From Zobellella taiwanensis (GTDB lineage: Bacteria; Pseudomonadota; Gammaproteobacteria; Enterobacterales; Aeromonadaceae): a DNA stretch of 64,000 nucleotides. The notes below the pieces were generated by a model. The model made no database searches and had not been told where the DNA came from. It saw only the letters and a list, made by a program, of their open reading frames with translations. Position numbers and translations under genes: made by a program. The DNA is taken from contig NZ_PXYH01000008.1 in assembly GCF_003012795.1 (NCBI RefSeq), forward strand, positions 62,001-126,000, given 5' to 3'. Below, in pieces: positions 46,069 through 54,459 of the stretch (its first letter is position 1; each line of letters begins with the position of its first letter).

Positions 46069-47099
46069 CGCCGGCCGGCGAGCTGCACCGCGAGGAAGCT
46101 CAGCATAAAGGCGACAATGGCCAGGCTGGTCAGGTAGGCGCTCAGCTGGGGCCAGAACGGACGCCCCAGCAGGCCGAGCTGCAACAGGCCAAGGGGCAGG
46201 TACAGCACCTTGTGGAAGTGGCAGCCGGTGTTCAGCAACGCCGGCACTATCACCGGCGCGTGGCCGAACACCATGGCCATCACAAAGCCCAGCAGTACGC
46301 CGTGCAACGCCATGTCCGGCGACACTCCGAGCAACCACAGCAGGCCGCTGACCAGCAACCAGCCGTAGCCCGCCAGCAGGCAGGCGGCGACATAACGCGG
46401 CAGGCCGGTACCGCGGATGGTGCGGCGGGCGATGTCGAAGCGCAGCAGCCAGGCTCCCAGCCCGATCAGGGCGGCCCCCAGCCAGAGATGGCCGAAAGGC
46501 AGCCAGGGCGCCGCCAGCAGCGCCCATGCCAGCACCAGGAACAGCCGCCGGGCCCACAGGGGCTTGGGCAACAGGCGCGAAAGCTCCAGCCGTTCGGCGG
46601 CGATGGTCAGCACCAGGAACACCACCCAGGCTCGCAGCACGGCCGCATCCATGCCCGCCAGCCACCAGGACAGGTTGCCCAGCAGCAGGGCCGCACAGGC
46701 CAGTACCAGCAACAGGGTAAAATCCTGGGGTTGGCGGCGCCACAGCAGCGCCGAGACCAGCGTCATGCCCAGCGCCAGCAGGGCATAGAGGGGAGCGGCC
46801 AGGGCCGGCTGCCACCACAGGCTGGCACTGGCCAGCAGGCCGCACAGGGGCACCAGCCAGCCACGCCGGTCGCCCAAGGCGGCGCAGCGTTCACAACTGA
46901 TCAGGGTGGCAAAAAAGCCGTTGACCATCAGCACGCCATGAAACGCCAGGCCGGTCTGGGTCAGCGGCAGCCAGTCGGCTCCCAGCCGCCAGGCGCCGCC
47001 ACCCACCGCCAGCAGCAGCAATATCATCAGGGGAAACAGCAACAACAGCATGAACGTCTCCGCTCGGGTCCAAGGATCAGGGTTCCATGATAGCGGCAT
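46056..47099 (-). CDS. NnrS-like polytopic membrane protein
   Basis: A 347-residue protein with about ten to twelve hydrophobic spans and very little outside the membrane. Conserved His positions occur in LAFHGVLMVNGFFATL, MALHGVLLGFVMAMVFGHAP and NTGCHFHKVLYL, the pattern of the NnrS family of haem- and copper-containing membrane proteins tied to nitric oxide stress. The family call is tentative. Start 47099 gives MPLSWNPDPWTRAETF; ATG 47051 has a better ribosome site (GGAG) and is an alternative. It converges on the receptor gene and overlaps it by 13 bases. Confidence 0.65.
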   Translation of the reverse strand: MPLSWNPDPWTRAETFMLLLLFPLMILLLLAVGGGAWRLGADWLPLTQTGLAFHGVLMVNGFFATLISCERCAALGDRRGWLVPLCGLLASASLWWQPALAAPLYALLALGMTLVSALLWRRQPQDFTLLLVLACAALLLGNLSWWLAGMDAAVLRAWVVFLVLTIAAERLELSRLLPKPLWARRLFLVLAWALLAAPWLPFGHLWLGAALIGLGAWLLRFDIARRTIRGTGLPRYVAACLLAGYGWLLVSGLLWLLGVSPDMALHGVLLGFVMAMVFGHAPVIVPALLNTGCHFHKVLYLPLGLLQLGLLGRPFWPQLSAYLTSLAIVAFMLSFLAVQLAGRRQAR

Positions 47100-47208
47100 C
47101 CGCCGGCCGCCGCCTTGCGCTGTCGCAAAAAAGCCGTCATCGGTAAGGGCTGGCCAGCGCCGGCCGCCTTCTTTACTATGGCGGCTCAGTCTCTTGCGGA
47201 ACCGCCCC

Positions 47209-48255
47209 ATGCGTGAAAAACTCGAACAACGTTCCTTTCTGTTTATGCTGCTGCTGGTCAGCCTGCTGTTCGGGCTGGTGCTCAAACCCTTCTGGGGCGC
47301 CATTTTCTGGGCCTGTGCCATCAGCGTGATCTTTTACCCGTTGCAGGAGCGGATACTGCTCCGCCTTGGTCCCAGGCCCAACAGCGCCGCCCTGCTGACC
47401 CTGCTGATCTGCGTGGTGATAGTGGTGCTGCCGGTGCTGGTGATCGCCACCTCCTTTGTGCAGGAAGGGCTGGCCTTCTACCAGCGTATCGATCGGGGCG
47501 AAATCAACCCGGGGCGGGTGCTGGAGCAAATCCGCACCGCCTTTCCGCTGCTGCCCGAACTGCTAGAGCGGCTCGGCATCGACATCGACAGCATCCGCCA
47601 GAAGCTCTCCGAAGCGGCGGTTGCCGGCAGCCGGCTGCTGGCGGAAAAGGCGCTGACCGCCGGCCAGAGTACTTTCGGCTTTATCATGAACGTGGCGCTG
47701 ATGCTGTATCTCAGCTTTTTCCTGCTGCGCGACGGCCATCAGTTGACCGAATTGCTGGTCAAGGCGCTGCCGCTGGGGGACGAGCGCGAACGCAAGTTGT
47801 TCGCCAAATTCTCGGAGGTGACCCGGGCCACGGTGAAGGGCAATATCCTGGTGGCCATGGCCCAGGGAGCGCTCGGCGGCTTCATCTTCTGGGCGCTGGA
47901 AATACCGGGCCCCCTGCTGTGGGGGGTGGTCATGGCCTTCCTGTCGCTGATCCCGGCCATCGGCGCCGGCCTGGTGTGGCTGCCGGTGGCCATTTACCTG
48001 TACGCCACCGGCGACTGGATTGCCGCCACCGTGCTGGTAGCCTTCGGCGCCCTGGTGATCGGCCTGGCCGACAACGTGTTGCGTCCGCTACTGGTGGGCC
48101 GGGACACCAAGCTGCCCGACTATGTGGTGCTGTTTTCCACCCTCGGCGGGCTCAGCCTGATGGGCATCAACGGCTTCGTCATCGGCCCCTTGGTGGCGGC
48201 CCTGTTTCTGGTGTTCTGGGATATTTTCATGCGCGAGTTCAATCAGTCGCACTGA
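47209..48255 (+). CDS. AI-2E family transporter (PerM/YdiK-like)
   Basis: A 348-residue membrane protein with about eight spans. Conserved segments are KPFWGAIFWACAISVIFYPL, a cytoplasmic/periplasmic helical loop around residues 85-160, LYLSFFLLRDGHQL, and the C-terminal LIPAIGAGLVWLPVAIYLY ... LADNVLRPLLVGRDTKLPDYV block, which is the family signature. Family members have been described as exporters of AI-2 or Na+/H+ antiporters; the substrate here is unknown. ATG 47209 begins MREKLEQRSFLFML. Confidence 0.88.
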   Translation: MREKLEQRSFLFMLLLVSLLFGLVLKPFWGAIFWACAISVIFYPLQERILLRLGPRPNSAALLTLLICVVIVVLPVLVIATSFVQEGLAFYQRIDRGEINPGRVLEQIRTAFPLLPELLERLGIDIDSIRQKLSEAAVAGSRLLAEKALTAGQSTFGFIMNVALMLYLSFFLLRDGHQLTELLVKALPLGDERERKLFAKFSEVTRATVKGNILVAMAQGALGGFIFWALEIPGPLLWGVVMAFLSLIPAIGAGLVWLPVAIYLYATGDWIAATVLVAFGALVIGLADNVLRPLLVGRDTKLPDYVVLFSTLGGLSLMGINGFVIGPLVAALFLVFWDIFMREFNQSH

Positions 48256-48258
48256 CCC

Positions 48259-48561
48259 TCACTGCCACCCCAGCCGGGCCCGCAGCGCCGGGCTCATCAG
48301 CTCCGGGCTCCAGGCCGGCTGCCAGACCAGCCGCACCTCTGCCTGCTGGCCCGGCTCGCACAGCCCGGCCAGTTGCTGCTCCACCTGCCCCCGGATCCAG
48401 TCGCCCATGGGGCAACTGGGCGAGGTCATGGTCATGGTCACCGCCAGTCGCGATGGCTCGATCTCGACGCCGTACACCAGCCCCAGCTCGATGATGTTCT
48501 CCCCCACTTCGGGATCCAGCACCGCGCTGAGCGCCTCCCGCACCCTTTGTTCCGTTACCAT
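48259..48561 (-). CDS. DUF59 / MIP18-family iron-sulfur assembly protein
   Basis: A 100-residue protein with the DUF59 pattern: ALSAVLDPEVGENIIELGLV and LAVTMTMTSPSCPMGDWIRG, including the conserved Cys in the SPSCP motif. DUF59 proteins (PaaD, SufT and the MIP18 family) support Fe-S cluster assembly or delivery. It converges on the transporter gene with three bases between their stops. No suf, isc or paa genes are nearby, so the partner is not known. Confidence 0.85.
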   Translation of the reverse strand: MVTEQRVREALSAVLDPEVGENIIELGLVYGVEIEPSRLAVTMTMTSPSCPMGDWIRGQVEQQLAGLCEPGQQAEVRLVWQPAWSPELMSPALRARLGWQ

Positions 48562-48628
48562 GGCTGCCTGCCCCTTCCGCGTGTGAAAAGCCGATTATCC
48601 GCAGTGTCCGGCGCCGGTGCAAGCGGGC

Positions 48629-49849
48629 TCAGGCCCGGAGCCGCGCCAGGCTGGCCGCCAGTTGGCCGGCAATCCGCGCCACCCGGTCCCGATCCTGTCC
48701 CAGGGTGTCGAGCTGGTGGCGGGAGCTGTCGGCCTGCTCCAGCAGCCGGGCCAGGCTCAGGTTGAGATCCGCCATCGCCTGTTCCTGCTCCGCCACGGCT
48801 CCCGCCAGTTGCCGGTTCATGCCGCTGATCCGCGCCATCCGCTGCAGTATGTTGTCGAGCGCCTGCATGCCGGCCCGCACGCCGGAGGCCGCCTCGGCAC
48901 TGGCGGCGGCGTTGCGCGCCATCATGCCCATGCTGCGGCCGACCCGCTCGGACAGGGTGTCGATCATCTGCTGGATATCCCGGGTCGCCGCCTGGGTGCG
49001 CGCGGCCAGGGTACGCACCTCGTCGGCCACTACCGCGAAACCGCGCCCCTGTTCACCGGCCCGGGCCGCCTCGATGGCGGCGTTGAGCGCCAGCAGGTTG
49101 GTCTGTTCGGAAATCGCCTTGATGGTTTCCGCCACTGTGCCAACCCGAGCCAGGGTGTCGCCCAGCACCCGGGAGTCGCTGCTGGCATCCTCGGTATCGG
49201 CCACCAGTTGCTCCATGCCCTGCATGGCGGCCGCCATGTGCCGGCCGGCACTGCGGGCCTCGTCATGGGTCTGTCCGGCCAGGTGTTCGGCCTGGCGGGA
49301 GTGGTCGCCCACCTGGCCGATGGCCTCGTTCAGCCCGGCCACCGTCTGGCGGCACAGAGCCACCTGGCGATGCTGGGCACCCACTTCTTCACCGGCCCGG
49401 CCAACTGCGGCGCCGATGTTGTCCACCGCGCCACGCAGGCCGCCGGCCGAGCGCTCCATCAATTCGAAGGTGGCGGCCAGGTGCTCCAGGGTCGTGTCGA
49501 TGGCCGTGCCGATCTTGCCGAACTCGTCGGCGCCGGAAAAACCGACCCTCTGCTCCAGCCCGCCCCGGGCCACCCGGGCCATCATCGCCTCGATATGGGC
49601 CAGCAGCGGCAGCAGGTTGGCGCTCACCGCCCGGGCCAGCAGCCACAGCAGCAGGATCACCGACGCCACGGCCCCCGCCACCGGCAGCATACTGTCGTCC
49701 GGCCCGGCCTGGGCCCGCCACAACCGCCAGTAGCCGTAGAGCAGCGCCAGCAGGGCCAGGGTCGCCAAATAGCAGGCCAGCATCAGCTTGTGCCTGAGCG
49801 GGATATTCATCAGCAGCCGGTCGCGCCAGCCCACATTGAGTGCATCCAT
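48629..49849 (-). CDS. Methyl-accepting chemotaxis protein without a periplasmic sensor domain
   Basis: A 406-residue receptor-like protein. Two membrane helices ([18 protein letters not shown] and [16 protein letters not shown]) are separated by only about 15 residues, so there is no external ligand domain. A HAMP-like region and the signalling domain follow, with [18 protein letters not shown] and [16 protein letters not shown]. It may sense through its membrane part or act as an energy sensor. ATG 49849 follows AAAGGTAATGG; the longer frame runs into noncoding sequence. The end lacks a methyltransferase-docking pentapeptide. Confidence 0.9.
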   Translation of the reverse strand: MDALNVGWRDRLLMNIPLRHKLMLACYLATLALLALLYGYWRLWRAQAGPDDSMLPVAGAVASVILLLWLLARAVSANLLPLLAHIEAMMARVARGGLEQRVGFSGADEFGKIGTAIDTTLEHLAATFELMERSAGGLRGAVDNIGAAVGRAGEEVGAQHRQVALCRQTVAGLNEAIGQVGDHSRQAEHLAGQTHDEARSAGRHMAAAMQGMEQLVADTEDASSDSRVLGDTLARVGTVAETIKAISEQTNLLALNAAIEAARAGEQGRGFAVVADEVRTLAARTQAATRDIQQMIDTLSERVGRSMGMMARNAAASAEAASGVRAGMQALDNILQRMARISGMNRQLAGAVAEQEQAMADLNLSLARLLEQADSSRHQLDTLGQDRDRVARIAGQLAASLARLRA

Positions 49850-50082
49850 GCCATTACCTTTATGAAAAGTATTTTCACATAGAAATAACATGGGGTTTGG
49901 CTCCCCACAAGCGCCGGGAGCCCGCCGGCGGGGATTTTTGTTATGCACAAAGGCCATCCCAAAGGCAGGGCGGCCAATAACCTGGCCGTTGCCCGGGCTC
50001 GGATACCGGTGGGAGACAGGCAGGAGGGGAAGCGGCGGGGACAGCCGCATATTGAGGCGGGCGGGTGCAGCCCTGAGGCGCC

Positions 50083-50105
50083 ACGCCCCGGACCGGCCGG
50101 GGCGT
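50083..50105. terminator. GC-rich hairpin downstream of allA
   Basis: ACGCCCCGG (50083-50091) pairs perfectly with CCGGGGCGT (50097-50105), just past the allA stop. There is no T-run on the allA strand, so termination here is likely weak or Rho-assisted. Confidence 0.4.
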
Positions 50106-50118
50106 GAACAAGACGGAC

Positions 50119-50628
50119 TCAGCCCAGTTCGACGGTCAGCCGGACGGACTCGTCGAAGAAGAATTCATCACAGTTGTTGCCCGGACCGCTGCGATCCACC
50201 ACCAGGAACTCGTCGTTGTCGCGCAGCGCCATGATCGGATGGTGCCACACGCCCCTGTGGTAGTTCACGCCCTGGCGACCGCTGGCGCGGAAGGCGCGCA
50301 CGGTGGCCGGGTCAATGTTCATGCTGCCGTCGCCCACCGGGGCAACCACCAGCAGGAAGTCGTGGCCGAACAGCGGAATAAAAGACTGGGAGCCGAACGG
50401 ATGGCGCTCCAGCATTTTGATCTGCAGCGGGTATTCCAGGGTCTTGGCACGGAAGATGCTAATGATGCCCTGGCCCTGCTCGTCCAGCTGTACTTCGCCC
50501 AGCTTGTGGTAACGCTGAGTGGAGCCGTTGTTGATCATGAAATAGTCACGACCTTCGGATTCGATGACGTCGCCAAAGGGAGCGAAGGCTTCCTTGGTCA
50601 GCGGCTCGATCTTGAGAGTTTTGATCAT
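50119..50628 (-). CDS. allA: Ureidoglycolate lyase
   Basis: A 169-residue enzyme that splits ureidoglycolate to glyoxylate and urea. [20 protein letters not shown], followed by [20 protein letters not shown] and the C-terminal [20 protein letters not shown], matches AllA over the full length; the His residues in the latter block sit in the cupin-like active site. ATG 50628 is chosen because AGGAGG lies upstream, not the longer frame. It is the third gene of puuE-uraD-allA, in the order of the pathway. Confidence 0.92.
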   Translation of the reverse strand: MIKTLKIEPLTKEAFAPFGDVIESEGRDYFMINNGSTQRYHKLGEVQLDEQGQGIISIFRAKTLEYPLQIKMLERHPFGSQSFIPLFGHDFLLVVAPVGDGSMNIDPATVRAFRASGRQGVNYHRGVWHHPIMALRDNDEFLVVDRSGPGNNCDEFFFDESVRLTVELG

Positions 50629-50683
50629 TGCTGCCTCCTGCAGAGAAGAAAGAAGGCAGGGCCTGCAGGCCCCGCCGGCCATG

Positions 50684-51199
50684 TTACATGTCGCTCAGAC
50701 GGAACAGGGCAATCTTGTTGATCTCTTTCACGGCGCGATCAAACTCGGTGTCGTAGTCGTTGTGGATACGCTCTTCAAAGGCCGCCAGGATCTGGTGACG
50801 GTTGGAGCCTTTTACCGCCATGATGAAAGGAAAGGCGAACTTTTCCTTATAGGCATTGTTCAGCTCGGTAAAGCGGGCAAACTCCTCCGCCGTGCACTGG
50901 TTGATACCGGCGCCGGCCTGCTCGTTGGTGGAGGCTTCGGTCAGTTCGCCGCGCTGGGCGGCCTTGCCGGCCAGATCCGGGTGAGCATTGATCAGGTCCA
51001 GCTGGGCTTGCCTGTCGGCAGCCAGCAGCACCTGGCACATGCGGCCGTGCAGTTGCTCAACCTCGTTGTCGGCCTCGGTCAGGCCCTGGTCAAAGGTCTG
51101 CTCGGCCACCCAGGGAGAGTGCTCGTAAATGTCGGCGAAGGTAGCCACGAATTGGTCGCGGCCCAGGGTGCTGGGCGTACAGGTTTTGAACCGGCTCAT
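50684..51199 (-). CDS. uraD: OHCU decarboxylase
   Basis: A 171-residue enzyme decarboxylating 2-oxo-4-hydroxy-4-carboxy-5-ureidoimidazoline to S-allantoin. The family core is LINAHPDLAGKAAQRGELTE, with catalytic-region His and Asp, and the late FPFIMAVKGSNRHQIL block. It shares base 51199 with the preceding puuE stop (overlap TGATG type), so it is coupled to puuE. 55 bases separate it from allA. Confidence 0.94.
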   Translation of the reverse strand: MSRFKTCTPSTLGRDQFVATFADIYEHSPWVAEQTFDQGLTEADNEVEQLHGRMCQVLLAADRQAQLDLINAHPDLAGKAAQRGELTEASTNEQAGAGINQCTAEEFARFTELNNAYKEKFAFPFIMAVKGSNRHQILAAFEERIHNDYDTEFDRAVKEINKIALFRLSDM

Positions 51200-52119
51200 T
51201 ACTTGTTTCCTTTATAGGGGTGGTGCTCGTGCCAGTGCTTGGCAATGTCGACGCGGCGGGTGAACCACACCTTGTCGTGGCTGCGCGCGTACTTGATGAA
51301 GCGCTCCAGGCCCGCCATCCGGCCGGGGCGGCCCAGCAACCGGCAGTGCATGCCGATGGACAGCATCTTGGGCGCTTCGGCGCCTTCTTCATAGAGTACG
51401 TCGAAGGCATCCTTCAGATACTGGTAAAACTCCTCGCCGGTGTTGTAGCAGCCCTGGCCGAAACGCATGTCGTTGGTATCCATGGCGTAGGGAATCACCA
51501 GGTGGCCCTTGCCCTTGTTGTCGACCCAATAGGGCAGATCGTCACCGTAGGAGTCGGAATCGTAGAGAAAACCGCCCTCTTCCATCACTATTTTGCGGGT
51601 GTTGGGGCTGTCGCGCCCGGTGTACCAGCCCAGCGGGCGCTGGCCACAGACCCGCTCGAAGATCTCCAGCGCCTGGTGCAGTTGCTCCCGTTCTTCCTGC
51701 TCGCTCATGAACTGGTAGGTGATCCACTTGTAGGCGTGGGAGCAGATTTCGTGTCCCTCATCCATGAACGCCCGGGCGATCTCCGGATAGCGCTCGATGG
51801 CGGTCGCCACGGCGAAGATGGTCAGCGGTATGTCGTAGCGCTTGAACAGGCGCAGCAGGCGCCATACGCCGGCCCGGCTGCCGTATTCATAGATGGATTC
51901 CATGCTCATGTGGCGCACGTCGGGCCAGGACACCGCCGAGGGCATCTCGGACAGGAAAGATTCGGACTCGCCATCCCCGTGCAGTACGTTGCGTTCGCCG
52001 CCCTCTTCGTAGTTCAGCACGAAGGAAATCGCAATGCGGGCGTCGCCGGGCCATTTTGGGTGAGGAGGGTTGGCTCCATACCCGATGAGGTCACGGGGAT
52101 AGTCTTGATACTGGCTCAT
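51199..52119 (-). CDS. puuE: Allantoinase of the polysaccharide-deacetylase type
   Basis: A 306-residue PuuE protein, which hydrolyses allantoin to allantoate through a NodB-like fold, not the metal amidohydrolase fold of AllB. MSQYQDYPRDLIGYGANPPH and ISFVLNYEEGGERNVLHGDG are the standard PuuE N-terminus, and the DEGHEICSHAYKW block carries the metal-binding His pair. First gene of puuE-uraD-allA, divergent from uraH. An allantoate amidohydrolase is not in the window. Confidence 0.94.
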   Translation of the reverse strand: MSQYQDYPRDLIGYGANPPHPKWPGDARIAISFVLNYEEGGERNVLHGDGESESFLSEMPSAVSWPDVRHMSMESIYEYGSRAGVWRLLRLFKRYDIPLTIFAVATAIERYPEIARAFMDEGHEICSHAYKWITYQFMSEQEEREQLHQALEIFERVCGQRPLGWYTGRDSPNTRKIVMEEGGFLYDSDSYGDDLPYWVDNKGKGHLVIPYAMDTNDMRFGQGCYNTGEEFYQYLKDAFDVLYEEGAEAPKMLSIGMHCRLLGRPGRMAGLERFIKYARSHDKVWFTRRVDIAKHWHEHHPYKGNK

Positions 52120-52480
52120 CGGAAAACTCCTTGAAGAGAGGGTTAAAACACCGGCCGAAACAAGCTTGACGGGGGCTTGCCGGTCATTTTGATGACAATC
52201 ATTGTATACAATAAAAACAATATATGTAAATAACAGGTTTAGTTTTTGTATCAGATCTTACCCTGAAACCTTGCTTTAGACTATCAAAGCAAAGACAATC
52301 TGCGATGATCAAAATAGCTTTCAGCTTTGTAGACCGTTTACTCGGGCTTATTGTACACATTGTTGTTAATTCAATGTAGACGAGCTGTTTTATTTTGATG
52401 TAAAATTAGTTCTGTCGACGCCCGCGCCGACAGTACCTTGGATCAACAGAGACGCGTATCACGCGCAAGGTAACGACACA
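52120..52480. other. AT-rich divergent regulatory gap between puuE and uraH
   Basis: This 361-base gap has no gene and is far richer in A+T than the coding sequence. It contains the perfect palindrome at 52201-52212 and a related ATTGTACACATT at 52350-52361, either side of likely promoters for puuE (leftward) and uraH (rightward). Confidence 0.6.
52201..52212. promoter_or_regulatory. Candidate GntR operator ATTGTATACAAT (puuE-uraH gap)
   Basis: A perfect 12-base palindrome 82 bases upstream of puuE. The nine bases GTATACAAT recur before gntR at 57827-57835. FCD-type GntR regulators typically bind such TTGTATACAA-like sites. The assignment to the local GntR protein is inference from the shared motif. 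Confidence 0.6.
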
Positions 52481-52834
52481 ATGGGAAGATTGACTACACA
52501 CGTACTGGATACTGCCAAGGGCCTGCCCGGCACCGACATCAAAGTGGAACTGTATCGGGTGGAGGGCGAGAGCACCACACTGCTCAACACCGTTTACACC
52601 AACCACGACGGCCGTACCGATGCGCCCATCCTGGCAGGAGACGACTATGTGGCCGGTAAATACCAGCTGGTCTTTCACACCGCCGGTTACTTCAAAAAAC
52701 AAGGTATAGCGCTGCTCGAGCCTGCCTTTCTGGATGACGTCGTCATCCGTTTCGGCATCGCCGACGGCGAAGAGCACTACCACGTACCCCTGCTGATTGC
52801 GCCCTACAGCTACTCTACCTACAGAGGCAGCTAA
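52481..52834 (+). CDS. uraH: 5-hydroxyisourate hydrolase (transthyretin-like)
   Basis: A 117-residue enzyme hydrolysing 5-hydroxyisourate, the product of urate oxidation, to OHCU, the substrate of UraD. The signatures LTTHVLDTAKGLPG (N-terminal His), TNHDGRTDAPIL and the C-terminal YSTYRGS are the family motifs; the latter is the HIUase hallmark. No signal peptide, so it is cytoplasmic. Divergent from puuE; the permease gene follows. Confidence 0.95.
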   Translation: MGRLTTHVLDTAKGLPGTDIKVELYRVEGESTTLLNTVYTNHDGRTDAPILAGDDYVAGKYQLVFHTAGYFKKQGIALLEPAFLDDVVIRFGIADGEEHYHVPLLIAPYSYSTYRGS

Positions 52835-52925
52835 CGGGTTGCAGCAGCCATGCCAATGCCGTGGACGAAGGAAAATCGTGCGGCATTGGCAGTCTGCCAC
52901 TCAACCTACTCGAGGACCTCAGGTC

Positions 52926-54269
52926 ATGGAAAACATCAAGAATGAGCCTGCCAGCCAGGCACTTCCCGCCGGCAGCGGACTGCTGGACCGACTGTTCAAG
53001 CTCAGCGCCCACGGCACTACGGTTAAAACCGAACTGGTCGCCGGACTGACCACCTTTATCACCATGGCGTACATCATCTTCGTCAACCCCAATATCATGT
53101 CCGCCTCGGGCATGGATGCGGGCGCGGTGTTTGTGGCCACCTGCATCGGCGCCGCCATCGCCACCCTGTTCATGGGACTGTACGCCAACTGGCCGGTCGG
53201 CCTGGCGCCGGGCATGGGCCTGAACGCCTTTTTCGCCTTCACCGTGGTCGGGGAAATGGGCTATAGCTGGGAAGTGGCGCTGGGCGCCGTATTCTGGTCC
53301 GGCATCATCTTTACCGCCATGAGCTTCTGGAAAATCCGCGAGTGGGTACTCGACGCCATTCCCGAATCCCTGCGCTACGCCATGACCGCGGGCGTGGGCC
53401 TGTTCCTGGGCCTGATCGGTCTGAAAACCGCCGGCATAGTGGTGGAAAGCCCGGCCACCCTGGTGACCCTGGGCGACTTCACCAAGCCCAGCGCCCTACT
53501 CGCCGCCGTCTGCTTCCTGATCATTTCCGTCCTGGTCCACCGCCGGGTGTTCGGTGCCGTGCTGATCGGCGTGATGAGCGTCACCCTGATCGGTCTAGGC
53601 CTGGGCATAGTGGAATACAACGGCATCTTCGCCATGCCGCCGAGCATTGCCCCCACCTTCATGAAACTGGACATCATGGGCGCGCTGGACATCGGCATGA
53701 TCACCGTGATCCTCGCCTTCCTGTTCGTCAACATGTTCGATACCGCCGGCACCCTGATGGGCGTGGCCGAGCGCGCCAACCTGCGCCGCCCGGACGGCTC
53801 CATCGAAGGCCTGAAAAAATCCCTCAAGGCCGACAGTGCCTCTTCCGTGATCGGCACCTTCGTCGGTTGCCCGCCGGTCACCAGCTATGTGGAAAGCTCG
53901 GCCGGCGTGGCCGCCGGAGGCCGCACCGGCCTGACCGCCGTTACCATCGCCGTGTTGTTTCTGGTGTCCATCTTCCTGGCGCCCCTGGCCGGCATGATAC
54001 CGCCCTACGCCACCGCCGGCGCCCTGATTTTCGTGGCCTTCGCCATGATGAGCAGCATGGCCAAGATCGAATGGGACGACTACACCGAAATGGCGCCCGC
54101 CGCGGTGACCGCGCTGATGATGCCGCTGACCTTTTCCATCGCCAACGGCATCGCCATGGGTTTTGTCACCTATGCGGTGCTGAAGGTGGCCACCGGCCAC
54201 GCCAGCAAGGTATCCATCGGCGTCTATGTGCTGAGCGCCATCTTTATCGCCAAGTTCGTGTTTATGTAA
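52926..54269 (+). CDS. NCS2 purine permease (AzgA-like, guanine/hypoxanthine/adenine)
   Basis: A 447-residue membrane transporter of the AzgA branch of the nucleobase-cation symporter 2 family. The N-terminal THGxxxxTELxAGLTTFxTMAYI pattern is present as AHGTTVKTELVAGLTTFIT followed by MAYIIFVNPNIMS; VNMFDTAGTLMGVAE is the conserved TM8 motif. It imports purine bases by proton symport. ATG 52926 is in frame with the family start. Genomic context with uraH and guaD supports guanine or hypoxanthine as substrate; this is inference. Confidence 0.9.
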   Translation: MENIKNEPASQALPAGSGLLDRLFKLSAHGTTVKTELVAGLTTFITMAYIIFVNPNIMSASGMDAGAVFVATCIGAAIATLFMGLYANWPVGLAPGMGLNAFFAFTVVGEMGYSWEVALGAVFWSGIIFTAMSFWKIREWVLDAIPESLRYAMTAGVGLFLGLIGLKTAGIVVESPATLVTLGDFTKPSALLAAVCFLIISVLVHRRVFGAVLIGVMSVTLIGLGLGIVEYNGIFAMPPSIAPTFMKLDIMGALDIGMITVILAFLFVNMFDTAGTLMGVAERANLRRPDGSIEGLKKSLKADSASSVIGTFVGCPPVTSYVESSAGVAAGGRTGLTAVTIAVLFLVSIFLAPLAGMIPPYATAGALIFVAFAMMSSMAKIEWDDYTEMAPAAVTALMMPLTFSIANGIAMGFVTYAVLKVATGHASKVSIGVYVLSAIFIAKFVFM

Positions 54270-54296
54270 ACACGGGCGGCTTGGCACCCAACCCAA

Positions 54297-54326
54297 AAAC
54301 CACCGGTGCCAGCCGGTGGTTTTTTT
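54297..54326 (+). terminator. Intrinsic terminator after the purine permease
   Basis: AAACCACCGG (54297-54306) pairs perfectly with CCGGTGGTTT (54313-54322), followed by T to 54326. Confidence 0.9.
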
Positions 54327-54459
54327 GTTTCCGTCCACGTCTCAGCCCGGCAGTGTCGCCCGCCGCCGCACCATGGGGCCACATCAGGCCACAGACGTGT
54401 TTTAATAAGGGATATCCGGCGGGCCCGGCGCCCGCTCCGCCACCACAGGGGGATGGAAG